A DNA stretch of 64,000 bases from JAQUTK01 sp963677415 (GTDB lineage: Bacteria; Bacteroidota; Bacteroidia; Bacteroidales; JAQUTK01). The stretch is from contig CAXXFJ010000044.1 of the NCBI GenBank assembly GCA_963677415.2, positions 150,893 through 214,892 of the forward strand, given 5' to 3'. Shown in pieces: positions 18,396 through 27,675 of this stretch; positions within the stretch are counted from its first letter, which is position 1; every line of letters begins with the position of its first letter. A program made the position numbers and the translations under genes. The notes beneath the pieces are model-generated. The model did no database searches. It was not told where the DNA came from and saw only the letters and a list, made by a program, of their open reading frames with translations.

Positions 18396-18437
18396 AAACC
18401 GTCGGAACGCTTGTTTTCAAGTCGTCCGGCGGTTTTT
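18396..18437 (+). terminator. Intrinsic terminator of the RND efflux operon
   Basis: AAACCGTCGGA (18396-18406) pairs with TCCGGCGGTTT (18425-18435) with one G-U pair. The right arm runs into TTTTTC. Confidence 0.85.
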
Positions 18438-18449
18438 CATTTCCTTTTC

Positions 18450-18479
18450 TTTGTGAAGAGCAGAATTGTTGTATTTTTG
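18450..18479 (+). promoter_or_regulatory. Promoter upstream of the DUF418 gene
   Basis: TTTG at 18450-18453 and TATTTTTG at 18472-18479 are separated by 18 bases, close to the Bacteroidetes sigma factor consensus. The gene starts 40 bases downstream. Confidence 0.6.
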
Positions 18480-18519
18480 TCCTTCATAGTTAATACCACC
18501 TTTGAAGCAAACTTGAAAT

Positions 18520-19713
18520 ATGGAAAAACAGATTCTAACGATCCCCGGTCGTATCGATGTAGCTGATGCCTTACGGGGGCTCGCTGTGATGGGCATCATC
18601 GTATTGCACAGTATTGAGCATTTTAATTTCTATTCTTTTCCTCCTACGGATAGTGTGTGGCTAAATTTCTCTAACACTGCGATCTGGAATGGTCTCTTCT
18701 TTACTTTTGGTGGGAAGGCATATGCGATATTTGCTTTATTGTTTGGCTTCAGCTTTTATATTCAGGATTATAATACCACGAAACGGGGTGGCGACTTCAG
18801 AAGTCGTTTCCTATGGCGTCTGTTACTTCTCTTTCTCATTGGTCAGATCAACGCTTCTTTCTTCACCGGTGAGGTGTTGGTGATGTATGCCCTTCTCGGT
18901 TTCGTGTTGCCTCTTTGTTCGCGACTTCCCAATAAGCTTTTGCTCCTTGTTGCTGTCCTTCTTTTTATCCAGCCGATGGAGTGGAGCAAACTCATTTATG
19001 CCATGGCCCACCCGGACTATGTGCCGGAAGCACTAGCCAGTTCGCAATACTGGGGTGCCACCGGTGCTGTTCAGAGTGGAGGCACTTTCCTGGAAACAGT
19101 AAAAGTGAATCTTTGGGAAGGTCAGCTAGCGAGTCTCACATGGGCCTGGGAGAATGGTCGCATCTTTCAGACTCCCGGCTTGTTCTTACTCGGACTGTGG
19201 ATTGGCCGTAAGAAACTGTTTGAATACAGTGAGCAGCATATCCATTTCTGGTTAGGGTTGCTGGCGATCTCCCTCCTTTGCTTCTTCCCCCTTACCGGAT
19301 TGCGGGGCATGGTACCTGATTATGTTCAGAATGGAATATTGCGGACTCCTCTGTCATTGATACTCAAATGTTATGCTGATCTTTCCTTCATGTTATTCCT
19401 CGTCTCAGGAGTCGTATTGGTCTATTATCTCAGTCCGTTAAAATCCTTGTTACGTTATATATTACCCTATGGAAAGATGAGTCTTACCAATTATATCACA
19501 CAGTCATTGGTAGGATCTTTTCTCTTTTACAACTGGGGTTTGAAACTTGATATTGGTACAACTGGCAGTGCTTTGATAGGAATCAGTCTCTTTTGTCTGC
19601 AACTTGTATTCTGTACCTGGTGGATGAAACACCACACTCACGGCCCTTTGGAGTACTTGTGGAAGAAAGCTACCTGGATTGGCTCGAAAAGAAAAATAGT
19701 AATCAATAAATAA
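18520..19713 (+). CDS. DUF418 family multipass membrane protein
   Basis: This 397-residue protein has about ten hydrophobic segments. It opens with GRIDVADALRGLAVMGIIVLH, the motif shared by DUF418/YeiB and distantly related acyltransferase-like proteins, and ends with the DUF418 C-terminal pattern (GKMSLTNYITQS ... GPLEYLWKKATW). The family has no firmly established function; a role in transfer of acyl groups or transport has been suggested from fold resemblance. It is followed after 6 bases by the fucosidase lipoprotein gene and is likely cotranscribed with it. Confidence 0.82.
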   Translation: MEKQILTIPGRIDVADALRGLAVMGIIVLHSIEHFNFYSFPPTDSVWLNFSNTAIWNGLFFTFGGKAYAIFALLFGFSFYIQDYNTTKRGGDFRSRFLWRLLLLFLIGQINASFFTGEVLVMYALLGFVLPLCSRLPNKLLLLVAVLLFIQPMEWSKLIYAMAHPDYVPEALASSQYWGATGAVQSGGTFLETVKVNLWEGQLASLTWAWENGRIFQTPGLFLLGLWIGRKKLFEYSEQHIHFWLGLLAISLLCFFPLTGLRGMVPDYVQNGILRTPLSLILKCYADLSFMLFLVSGVVLVYYLSPLKSLLRYILPYGKMSLTNYITQSLVGSFLFYNWGLKLDIGTTGSALIGISLFCLQLVFCTWWMKHHTHGPLEYLWKKATWIGSKRKIVINK

Positions 19714-19719
19714 ATCAGT

Positions 19720-22137
19720 ATGAAAAAGAAAGTAGGGATCTTACTGTTCAGTATTCTTCTCCTTTCCTCCTGCGGATTACTTGACAAAGATCAAGCGTCT
19801 GTAAAATACCGTCTTTGGGCAGATCAGCCCGCAAGCCGATTTGAGGAGAGTTATCCTTTGGGTAACGGTCGTCTGGGAATGATGCCGGATGGAGGTGTAG
19901 CGAAAGAAACGATCGTGCTAAACGACATTACACTCTGGTCGGGATGTGTCACAGACAACAGTAATCCGAATGCATCCAGTGCTTTGCCTCAGATTCGCGA
20001 ACTGCTCAAGCAGGGTAAAAACGAAGAGGCTCAGAGTCTCGTCTATAAGACCTTTGCCTGTAGCGGAGGAGGAAGTTCTAGTCCGCGATATGGTTCATTT
20101 CAGATCCTTGGTAACCTTAAGTTAACCTATCTCTATGATGCCAGCGTAGACAAAGTGACCGATTACAAACGTGATCTGGTGCTTGACGATGCAATAGCGC
20201 ATACCTCTTATACCCTAAATGGAGTGAATTATTCGCGTGAGTATCTCACTTCCTTCTCTGATGATGTGATGATTGTGCGTCTCAAGGCAGATAAGAAAGG
20301 CAAACTTCGCTTCACAGCGACGATGGATCGCCCCGAACGTTTTGTTACCAAGCCGGAAGGAGATGAACTGCTCATGCAAGGTGAATTAAATAGTGGAGCA
20401 GAAGGTGTGGCAGGTATGAAGTATGCCGCTATTCTTAAGATAGAGACCGACGGTGATCAAACAATGCAAGGTAATGTGATTGATGTAAAAGATGCTTCGA
20501 CCGCAACACTCTATCTATCTGCTGCGACAAACTTCAGAGGTGTTGACGAACTGGCTACCAGCAAAGATCTTTTGTCGAAAGCGAGTAAGAAAAACTATGC
20601 GAAAGAGCTAAAGACTCACAGTAAGATGTTTCAGGCATTGTTTGACCGTGCAGATGTGAACTTTGGCGCAAGCAAGGCAGACTCACTGACTACGCTGCAA
20701 CGTTTGAATGCCTTTTATAAAGACAACACAAAAGATCCGTTCTTTGCAGCATTGTATTTCCAGTATGGTCGTTACCTGTTGATCAGTAGCACGCGTCCCG
20801 GTCTGTTGCCACCCAACCTTCAGGGATTGTGGTCAAACTCTATCAAGACACCATGGAATGGTGATTATCACATGAACATCAATGTGCAGATGAACCATTG
20901 GCCGGTAGAGATGACCAACCTGGCAGAGCTCCACGAACCATTTATTGAGCAGACCAAATCACTGGTTAAACCAGGGGAGGAGACTGCACGCGTCTTTTAC
21001 AAAGCACAGGGATGGGTTGCTCACATGATGACCAATGTCTGGGGATTTACCGAGCCGGGTGAGAGTCCGTCATGGGGAGCTACCAATACCGGAGGAGGAT
21101 GGAATTGCGAACATCTCTGGGATCATTATGCCTATAGCATGGATAAGGAATATCTGAAGAGTGTCTATCCTGTATTGAAAGGAGCCAGCGAGTTTTATCT
21201 CAGCATGCTGACCGAAGAGCCGAAGAATGGCTGGTTGGTCACAGCTCCCTCTTCTTCTCCGGAAAACGCCTATCTGCTCAACGGAAAAGCATTGAATGTG
21301 TGTATGGGGCCAACGATGGACAATCAGATTATCCGCGAACTCTTTACCAATACTGCCGCAGCAGCCAAGGTGCTGGGAGTGGATGAGAAGTTTTGTGAAG
21401 ATATCGATGCTGCAAAAGCCAAACTCCCTCCGCATCAGATCGGTAAATACGGTCAATTGATGGAGTGGCTGGAAGATTATGAAGAGACCGATATACATCA
21501 CCGGCATGTGTCGCATCTGTATGGCTTGCATCCGGGCAATCAGATCACACCGTCCACGACACCCGAACTGGCAGCAGCAGCGCGTGTCACTCTCGAACGT
21601 CGTGGCGATGGTGGCACAGGCTGGTCACGTGCCTGGAAGGTGAACTTCTGGGCTCGTCTGGGTGATGGCAACCATTCCTATAAGATGCTGACCGAACTGT
21701 TGCACCCGGTTTCCGATGCCGGCTTCAACTATAGTAATGGAGGAGGCAGTTATCCGAATCTCTTCGATGCACATCCACCTTTCCAGATCGATGGTAACTT
21801 CGGAGGATGTAGTGGTATTGCCGAGATGCTGCTTCAGAGTCACGCAGGCTTTATTGAGTATCTTCCGGCTTTGCCCGATGCATTGGCTGATGGATCGTTC
21901 AGAGGACTTCGTGTCAAGGGTGGAGCAGAAACGGATGCAATCTGGAAAAAAGGTAAGTTGCAACAGATTGAATTGCGAGCTACAGCAGACAATACATTCA
22001 AGATTAAGTTGCCATTTGCAGATTTCAAAGCGCTCATCAATGGAAAAGAAGATAAAAATATTACTGCTGTAGATGGTTTTATTACTGTTTCTTTGAAAAA
22101 AGGTGACCGATTAAACGTCTCTTTAATCACTTTGTAA
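19720..22137 (+). CDS. GH95 alpha-L-fucosidase-like lipoprotein
   Basis: This 805-residue protein has a lipobox (LLLSSC, Cys18), so it is probably a surface or periplasmic lipoprotein. The mature chain starts with the GH95 N-terminal beta-sandwich (YPLGNGRLGMM) and carries an (alpha/alpha)6 barrel. The catalytic-region signatures of characterised GH95 enzymes are present: NINVQMNHWP (about 385-395, paired asparagines), EWLEDYEE (about 581-588, general acid) and PFQIDGNFGG (about 686-695, aspartate and flanking residues). GH95 enzymes remove alpha-1,2-fucose from milk oligosaccharides, mucin or plant xyloglucan; some act on alpha-L-galactose. The specific substrate is open. No SusC/SusD pair is adjacent. 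Confidence 0.92.
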   Translation: MKKKVGILLFSILLLSSCGLLDKDQASVKYRLWADQPASRFEESYPLGNGRLGMMPDGGVAKETIVLNDITLWSGCVTDNSNPNASSALPQIRELLKQGKNEEAQSLVYKTFACSGGGSSSPRYGSFQILGNLKLTYLYDASVDKVTDYKRDLVLDDAIAHTSYTLNGVNYSREYLTSFSDDVMIVRLKADKKGKLRFTATMDRPERFVTKPEGDELLMQGELNSGAEGVAGMKYAAILKIETDGDQTMQGNVIDVKDASTATLYLSAATNFRGVDELATSKDLLSKASKKNYAKELKTHSKMFQALFDRADVNFGASKADSLTTLQRLNAFYKDNTKDPFFAALYFQYGRYLLISSTRPGLLPPNLQGLWSNSIKTPWNGDYHMNINVQMNHWPVEMTNLAELHEPFIEQTKSLVKPGEETARVFYKAQGWVAHMMTNVWGFTEPGESPSWGATNTGGGWNCEHLWDHYAYSMDKEYLKSVYPVLKGASEFYLSMLTEEPKNGWLVTAPSSSPENAYLLNGKALNVCMGPTMDNQIIRELFTNTAAAAKVLGVDEKFCEDIDAAKAKLPPHQIGKYGQLMEWLEDYEETDIHHRHVSHLYGLHPGNQITPSTTPELAAAARVTLERRGDGGTGWSRAWKVNFWARLGDGNHSYKMLTELLHPVSDAGFNYSNGGGSYPNLFDAHPPFQIDGNFGGCSGIAEMLLQSHAGFIEYLPALPDALADGSFRGLRVKGGAETDAIWKKGKLQQIELRATADNTFKIKLPFADFKALINGKEDKNITAVDGFITVSLKKGDRLNVSLITL

Positions 22138-22185
22138 TAATAAAAGACTAATTTTGTGTCACTGAAGCACTAAATAAATAAGAGT

Positions 22186-22701
22186 ATGGAAAAAGTAATA
22201 TGGAAGATTGGTCTTGTTGCCCATGATGCGATGAAGCAGGATTTGATAGAATTTGTGCTCTGGAATTCTGAGCGACTGAAGGGTCATAAGTTCTTATGCA
22301 CAGGAACAACAGGACGACTGATCAAAGAGGCTCTTGCTGAAAAGCATCCGGAAGAGGAGTGGGATATCACGATATTGAAATCCGGTCCGCTCGGTGGAGA
22401 CCAGCAGATGGGTTCGCGTATTGTGGAAGGTGAAGTGGATTATCTGTTCTTTTTCACAGATTCCATGACCCTGCAGCCCCATGATACCGATGTAAAGGCA
22501 TTGACCCGGCTTGCCGGTGTTGAGAATATTGTCTTTTGTTGCAATCGTTCAACGGCTGATCATATCATATCCAGTCCGCTGTTTGAAGATCCGACTTATA
22601 CGAGGATCAAGAAAGATTACAGTTTCTATACCAACCGCCTCAAAGAGAAGGAAATTGTGACTCAGGCAGTTGAGAAGATAGCAGCCAAAAAGAGAAAATA
22701 A
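22186..22701 (+). CDS. mgsA: Methylglyoxal synthase
   Basis: This 171-residue protein matches MgsA along its length: GLVAHDAMKQDLI, the phosphate-binding CTGTTG (about 40-45), GPLGGDQQMGSRI with the catalytic aspartate, and PHDTDVKALTRLA. The enzyme converts dihydroxyacetone phosphate to methylglyoxal plus phosphate and relieves sugar-phosphate stress when carbon influx exceeds phosphate supply. It is cytoplasmic. It lies 48 bases after the fucosidase gene; since fucose and rhamnose breakdown yields dihydroxyacetone phosphate, the neighbourhood is sensible, but the link is inference. Confidence 0.95.
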   Translation: MEKVIWKIGLVAHDAMKQDLIEFVLWNSERLKGHKFLCTGTTGRLIKEALAEKHPEEEWDITILKSGPLGGDQQMGSRIVEGEVDYLFFFTDSMTLQPHDTDVKALTRLAGVENIVFCCNRSTADHIISSPLFEDPTYTRIKKDYSFYTNRLKEKEIVTQAVEKIAAKKRK

Positions 22702-22801
22702 TCTCTTCCGAGAATTAACTATGTAAGATGAACGGGATGAATGACCGTAGTGTTGTTCATTCCGTTTGATTCCTTTCTATCTAACTCATTATTCAAATAC
22801 T

Positions 22802-24277
22802 ATGAGACGTCTAATTCACACAGTTTTGTTTGCCATGCTCATCCTCACGGTGAGTGCACAAAACTTTAATCCGATCGTGCCGGATAACATAGCCGATCCT
22901 TCCATCTCAAAGTTTGGTGACACCTATTACCTGTATGCTACTTCAGATATCAACAGAGGACTATCACAAGCCGGTACTCCTGTGGTGTGGAAATCAAAAG
23001 ACTTTGTAAACTGGAGTTTTGAAGGTTCGCTGATGTCAGGCATTGACTGGGCCAAAGGCTATCCGTATATGGATAAGAGCGGAAATGAGAAAACGGGCTA
23101 TTTCCGTTACTGGGCTCCGGGAAAAGTAGTAAAGAAAGATGGGAAGTATTACCTCTATGTGACGATTGTCAGCCCTGATGAAACTTGTCCGACGTATGTG
23201 TTTGTGGCAGATAAGCCGGAAGGTCCTTTCAGCGTTACCAATGGAGATGGCATTTTTGCCAAAGGTACAGAAGGTGATAAAGTGCAGACTACCCCGATCC
23301 TTTCTGATATTGACGGCGAACCCTTTGTGGATGAGGATGGATCCGCTTATATCTTCTGGCGCAGACGGAAAGCAGGAAGACTGAGTGCAGACTATCTGTC
23401 GTTGGAAGGGCCAGAACGTACCCTTTCCACCAAACGGACTCCCTATTCGGAGGGTCCGGTGATGTTCAAACGCAAAGGCATCTATTACTATGTCTATACC
23501 CTGAGTGGCAGCGAAAATTATGTCAATGCCTATATGATGAGCAAGGAAGGGCCTCTTTCCGGCTTTGAAGCGCCGGAGGGAAATGATATTTTCATCTATT
23601 CTTCGATTCCCAACAATGTATGGGGTCCGGGACATGGAAATGTGTTTTATGATGAAAAGAGTGATACCTATATTTTTGTCTATCTCGAATATGGAGAGGG
23701 AGGCACCACCCGTCAGGTCTTTGCCAATAAGATGGAATTTAATTCCGATGGCACCATCAAGACGATTATACCTGACTGGAAAGGGATCGGTTATCTTGGG
23801 AAGAACAGGCAGCAGAAAACCAATCTGGCAACAACTGCTCTTGTCAAAGTATCCAGTGCAACAGAGAATAGAGATAAAACCGTCAGCATAGAGACACAGC
23901 CCAATGATCCATTACCGGACAGAGGTTCACTACAAGAGGTTAAACGGATCTATTCCTATGTGGGCAAGAATGCTGTCGACAACTCGAATGGAACACGCTG
24001 GATGGCAGCTCCGGGAGATGATAAACCGTGGATCATGCTGGACTTTAAAAAGAAGATAAAGATCTCCAAGTGCGACTTCTTCTTTACACAACCAACGCTG
24101 GGACATGCCTGGGTATTGGAGAAATCGTTGGATGGTGTGAAATGGACGGTTTGTGATCAGGAAGAAAAGATGGCAGTCCGCTCTCCTCATACTGCCAAAG
24201 GAATAGGTCACACCCGTTATCTGCGGTTGAAGATCACATATGGAGTCGCTGGCCTTTGGGAGTGGAAAGTGTATTGA
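22802..24277 (+). CDS. GH43 family glycosidase with C-terminal discoidin-like (F5/8 type C) domain
   Basis: This is a protein of about 491 residues with a signal peptide (LIHTVLFAMLILTVSAQ). The GH43 five-bladed propeller spans about 22-330, with the catalytic base in IADPSISKF, the auxiliary aspartate in EPFVDEDGSAYIFW and the acid in SEGPVMFKRKG. A C-terminal galactose-binding-like domain (about 370-491: NAVDNSNGTRWMA ... RYLRLKITYG) resembles CBM32/discoidin. GH43 enzymes act mainly on arabinose- or xylose-containing glycans, some on beta-galactan. I chose ATG 22802 over the TTG 36 bases upstream because it starts the signal peptide. The stop lies 23 bases before the HAD gene. Confidence 0.9.
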   Translation: MRRLIHTVLFAMLILTVSAQNFNPIVPDNIADPSISKFGDTYYLYATSDINRGLSQAGTPVVWKSKDFVNWSFEGSLMSGIDWAKGYPYMDKSGNEKTGYFRYWAPGKVVKKDGKYYLYVTIVSPDETCPTYVFVADKPEGPFSVTNGDGIFAKGTEGDKVQTTPILSDIDGEPFVDEDGSAYIFWRRRKAGRLSADYLSLEGPERTLSTKRTPYSEGPVMFKRKGIYYYVYTLSGSENYVNAYMMSKEGPLSGFEAPEGNDIFIYSSIPNNVWGPGHGNVFYDEKSDTYIFVYLEYGEGGTTRQVFANKMEFNSDGTIKTIIPDWKGIGYLGKNRQQKTNLATTALVKVSSATENRDKTVSIETQPNDPLPDRGSLQEVKRIYSYVGKNAVDNSNGTRWMAAPGDDKPWIMLDFKKKIKISKCDFFFTQPTLGHAWVLEKSLDGVKWTVCDQEEKMAVRSPHTAKGIGHTRYLRLKITYGVAGLWEWKVY

Positions 24278-24300
24278 AAAGAATGAGAGGGGAGCAGAAC

Positions 24301-25179
24301 ATGACAAAAAAGGGGAAACCCATCGTTGCGCTGATCTATGATTTTGACGGCACCTTGTCGCCCGGCAATATGCAGGAGTATGCCTTCATTCAGGCGATAG
24401 GTACCAATAAGGAAGAGTTTTGGACAGAAAATAATCAGCTTGCCGGAGCTCAGGATGCCGATCCCGTGCTCACCTATATGTATATGATGATCCATAAGGC
24501 AATGGGAAAAGGTGTTTCTTTAAAGCGGGAGAGTTTTCAGAAGTTTGGCGCTTCGGTGCCGTTATTTAAAGGAGTAGAGCATTGGTTTGACCGCATCGAT
24601 GCCTATGCGCAAAGCCGGGATATCATCATTGAGCATTATATCAACTCCTCCGGACTGAAAGAGATGATTGAAGGCACTATCATTGCCGACAAGTTCAAGC
24701 AGATCTATGCCTGTTCGTATATGTACAGTGTGGATGGTGTGGCGCAATGGCCTGCAGTGGCTGTAAACTTCACCACAAAGACTCAGTTCCTCTTTCGAAT
24801 CAACAAAGGAGTGGAAAGTAACAAAGAGATCAGTAAAGTCAATGAGTTTGTCAAAGAATCCGATCGTCGTGTCCCTTTCAGCCAGATGATCTACTTTGGC
24901 GATGGTGAGACCGATATCCCTTGCATGAAGCTCGTTAAGCAACAAGGAGGGCACTCCATCGCGATTCATCAGACAAAAAGTAATGTAAAAGATATAACGC
25001 AGAAGCTCATCAAAGACGAGCGTGTCAACTTTGTATGCAATGCGGATTATTCAGAAGGGAAGGAGATAGACCGTGTAGTAAAGACGATTCTCGACAAGAT
25101 AAAAGCCGATTGTGAGTTTAACAAACTCATGCAGCACCACAAAGAAAAGATCATCAATAGTGCCTCAGACGAAGGATAG
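24301..25179 (+). CDS. HAD superfamily hydrolase
   Basis: This protein of about 292 residues has the HAD phosphatase motifs: DFDGTLS (nucleophile and general acid near 14-20), NSSG (motif II), a conserved lysine region and GDGETDIPCM (motif IV). It is cytoplasmic and probably removes phosphate from a small molecule; the substrate is unknown. The frame opens upstream at 24256, inside the GH43 gene, but ATG 24301 is preferred: it is preceded by a purine-rich GAGAGGGGAG stretch and starts the conserved region normally. ATG 24283 is a second option. Confidence 0.85.
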   Translation: MTKKGKPIVALIYDFDGTLSPGNMQEYAFIQAIGTNKEEFWTENNQLAGAQDADPVLTYMYMMIHKAMGKGVSLKRESFQKFGASVPLFKGVEHWFDRIDAYAQSRDIIIEHYINSSGLKEMIEGTIIADKFKQIYACSYMYSVDGVAQWPAVAVNFTTKTQFLFRINKGVESNKEISKVNEFVKESDRRVPFSQMIYFGDGETDIPCMKLVKQQGGHSIAIHQTKSNVKDITQKLIKDERVNFVCNADYSEGKEIDRVVKTILDKIKADCEFNKLMQHHKEKIINSASDEG

Positions 25180-25300
25180 TTGCCTTGGTAGCAACTGCTA
25201 AAGGAAAAAGGAAACTAGAAGAAGAGGTGCTTTGAGAGAACGTGCGTTCCCACTATTTCCGGAATAAACCTGTAAAGCATCACTCTTCTTCAAGTTGTAA
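25180..25300. other. Short intergenic region between HAD and a small minus-strand gene
   Basis: AGTTGC and GCAACT near 25180-25196 can form a small hairpin without a T run. Nothing else is recognised. Confidence 0.4.
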
Positions 25301-25447
25301 TCATCGCCCTTTAATTATCCTGAACAGGATAGCAATCAAAGCAATGATAAGTAGTATGTGGATGATTCCACCCGCACTGTATGCAAAAAATCCTATTGCC
25401 CAAAAGAGGACAAGTACTACTGCGATTAAATAAAGTAGATTGCTCAT
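25301..25447 (-). CDS. Lmo0937-type small membrane protein (48 residues)
   Basis: Reading the minus strand from ATG at 25447 to TGA at 25301 gives 48 residues: MSNLLYLIAVVLVLFWAIGF at the start, a short AYSAGGIIH link and a second hydrophobic helix (ILLIIALIAILF) ending in RIIKGR. Two closely spaced membrane helices with this sequence match the widespread Lmo0937/DUF5670 family. Members are often stress-related, but function is not established. The gene stands alone between convergent/divergent neighbours and was too short for ordinary ORF cutoffs. Confidence 0.82.
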   Translation of the reverse strand: MSNLLYLIAVVLVLFWAIGFFAYSAGGIIHILLIIALIAILFRIIKGR

Positions 25448-25517
25448 AATAAAGATTGTTAGTTGGATTGTTGTTAGTAATTAAGATATAGATACGATCC
25501 CTCTCAGGACAGTAATT

Positions 25518-26162
25518 CTAATTTAAAGCAAGAGCAATATAAGCATTTACGACGTTGTTGCATGAATTGGGAACCGTGTACTCGTTACCACCTATTGTTT
25601 GAGTCTTGCCCACTTTGGTTAGTCCCAAATTATATCGCACCCCAATAGAGATAGCTCCCAGATCAAATCCTGCACCTATAGCGATACCGGCATCAATCCG
25701 ATTGTAATTATTGGTATTGATATTTTCCTCATAATCAAACAGACTAACGTTCGATTTGTTTTTTACACTGCCGTCGATCAAATAAGCCACATAAGGACCA
25801 AACTGAAGATCGATGATAGGAGTTACATTGACAACGCACAACAGAGGAACCTCGATGTAAGTCAATCTGAAACTGGCAGTACCATCAAGAAGCGCAGTGC
25901 TATAAGTCGTTTTAGATCCCTTGGTAGTTAAATACAATTCAGGTTGAAACGATACAAAGCTTGTTACAGGAACTTTGGCAAATACACCCACATTATAACC
26001 AAGGAGCATTTCGGATTTTTTGACTTCTCCCTCATACATATTGGAAAGATTCAGACCTGCTTTTATACCCACCTTAGGAGTAGCATTCTCTTGAGCAAGA
26101 CAAGGAATGCTCATGCTCATAAGAGCTATTGAAGCCGAGACTAGATAAATCGTTGTTTTCAT
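25518..26162 (-). CDS. Outer membrane beta-barrel protein (porin/PorT-like family)
   Basis: This protein of 214 residues has a clear signal peptide (IYLVSASIALMSMSIPCLAQ). The mature part starts with the family pattern KVGIKAGLNLSNMY and continues with alternating amphipathic strands ending near VVNAYIALALN, typical of eight-stranded outer-membrane barrels in Bacteroidetes. Its role is unknown. I chose ATG 26162 rather than the upstream in-frame ATG at 26195, because it begins exactly at a normal signal sequence. Confidence 0.85.
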   Translation of the reverse strand: MKTTIYLVSASIALMSMSIPCLAQENATPKVGIKAGLNLSNMYEGEVKKSEMLLGYNVGVFAKVPVTSFVSFQPELYLTTKGSKTTYSTALLDGTASFRLTYIEVPLLCVVNVTPIIDLQFGPYVAYLIDGSVKNKSNVSLFDYEENINTNNYNRIDAGIAIGAGFDLGAISIGVRYNLGLTKVGKTQTIGGNEYTVPNSCNNVVNAYIALALN

Positions 26163-26328
26163 TTTGATAGATGTTAATAGTGAAAGCGTTTTCACAGCTA
26201 CAAAGGTGAGGATTAATAAATTACAAGATATTACATAATTCCTGCAAAGAATTACATCTTTCTCACATGTATCAATATAGACAAGTTGCTTATCCCTTCA
26301 TTAAAAACAGATTTGCACATATTTTTAG

Positions 26329-26357
26329 TTGTATATAAATAATAAAAACTATATTTG
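26329..26357 (+). promoter_or_regulatory. Promoter of the lipoprotein paralogue cluster
   Basis: TTG at 26329-26331 and TATATTTG at 26350-26357 are 18 bases apart. The nearest usable ATGs are at 26394 and 26415. This promoter excludes the TTG at 26355 as a start. Confidence 0.65.
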
Positions 26358-26414
26358 TCACATGATGTAATATACTCAAAGTTACCGGATAATATGACAA
26401 TTAAAAAGGTTCTA

Positions 26415-27656
26415 ATGACCAGAAAACACGGAACGTACAGCAAGTCAATTCTAATTCTGCTATGCCCACTGTTTTTTGCATGCGGCGGAAAGAAGTCAGC
26501 AGATTCGGCAAACGCCGAGACTCAAAACACACTTGTCACCTTTCATCTAAATGCTCCTCCTTCAAAAGTTGAACCGCTGCTGTTGTCTGAACTTGCAGAT
26601 AGCGTGAGTTATGTGGCGTTGGAGACAACGACGGAGACATTGACAGATATGGCTATTCAGTATGGAGACCGTTACTATACCATTACTCGTGGAGATAGGC
26701 TTCTTTGCTTTGACAAGAGCGGGAAGTATTTGCACCAGATAGGCAGAAGAGGAAAAGGCCCTGAAGAATATACCTGGATGGATAATTATAACTGTTTTAC
26801 AGTTGATTCTGAGACTAATTGGGTTTATTGCAATTCACTTGAGAAACGAACACATGTTTACGATGAAAACGGGAAATATGTGAAGAGTCTAACGGGAGGA
26901 TTCTGGGATTACCATCCTGACTTTGTGTATAATCACTTTGTGTATTTTGCACCCATTTATCATCCTATTATTGAAGTTTTTGACGAACAGAACAACAAGA
27001 GTGTGACGAACAATAAAGAAAAAATAGAAGAAATTAGAAAGTTCTGGAACACGGTTACGGAGAAATGCAAAAAGGAGGGAAAGAGAGAGAACTCTTCTTC
27101 AGGGATTGGACTTGAGCCTGTCAGGTCTATTTCAAATGAAGCGTTATACTGTTGGAGTGTTTTTTTTGACACAGTTATGATGGCTAAGGGCAAGGACGTG
27201 AAACCTTACTGTCGGATAATACCAGAAAATAAATATATACCGGAAGATATATACTATAGTAATAGAAAGCCATGGCTCCTTCAACCCATCATCCGAAAAA
27301 TGTATGTATGCAATGAGAAGATCCTCTTATATGTAAGATACAGTTCTCGTATAACAGAAAATACTTATTATTGGGTAGTATGTGACTTGGAAGATGGGCG
27401 TGTGGCATACCATACTGATTATATTATAAATGACTTAGATGGTGGGCCGAATGTCTTGGGTCCAAATGCATACGAAGAGGAAATCTATAGCCTATCCGTC
27501 GAAGATCTCAAAAACGATAAAGAGATATACAATAGTTACGTCACTGAAGGTGTGGAAGCCAAGTTAAAAGATCAAGAAGGCAAATTCCAACGTTTCCTTG
27601 AATCATTGGCAGATGATGCCAATCCAATTATACGTACCATCCACTGGAAAGAATAA
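26415..27656 (+). CDS. 6-bladed beta-propeller lipoprotein, paralogue 1 of 4
   Basis: This is a lipoprotein of about 413 residues (lipobox FFAC followed by GGKKSADS). It carries the 6-bladed beta-propeller pattern common in Bacteroidetes lipoproteins: DSVSYVALETT, then LLCFDKSGKYLHQIGRRGKGPEEY. The last 80 residues include YIINDLDGGPNVLGP and DANPIIRTIHWKE, shared with the three following genes. It is probably exposed on the cell surface or in the periplasm. Function is unknown. ATG 26415 is preferred; ATG 26394 would add seven residues before the signal sequence. The middle third differs strongly from the paralogues. Confidence 0.85.
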   Translation: MTRKHGTYSKSILILLCPLFFACGGKKSADSANAETQNTLVTFHLNAPPSKVEPLLLSELADSVSYVALETTTETLTDMAIQYGDRYYTITRGDRLLCFDKSGKYLHQIGRRGKGPEEYTWMDNYNCFTVDSETNWVYCNSLEKRTHVYDENGKYVKSLTGGFWDYHPDFVYNHFVYFAPIYHPIIEVFDEQNNKSVTNNKEKIEEIRKFWNTVTEKCKKEGKRENSSSGIGLEPVRSISNEALYCWSVFFDTVMMAKGKDVKPYCRIIPENKYIPEDIYYSNRKPWLLQPIIRKMYVCNEKILLYVRYSSRITENTYYWVVCDLEDGRVAYHTDYIINDLDGGPNVLGPNAYEEEIYSLSVEDLKNDKEIYNSYVTEGVEAKLKDQEGKFQRFLESLADDANPIIRTIHWKE

Positions 27657-27675
27657 ACATAAAAGCAATTGAAGA

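Noticed and set aside
26355..26414. Longer start of the first propeller lipoprotein at TTG 26355
   Set aside because: The TTG lies within the -7 box of the promoter, and the added residues precede a normal lipoprotein signal.
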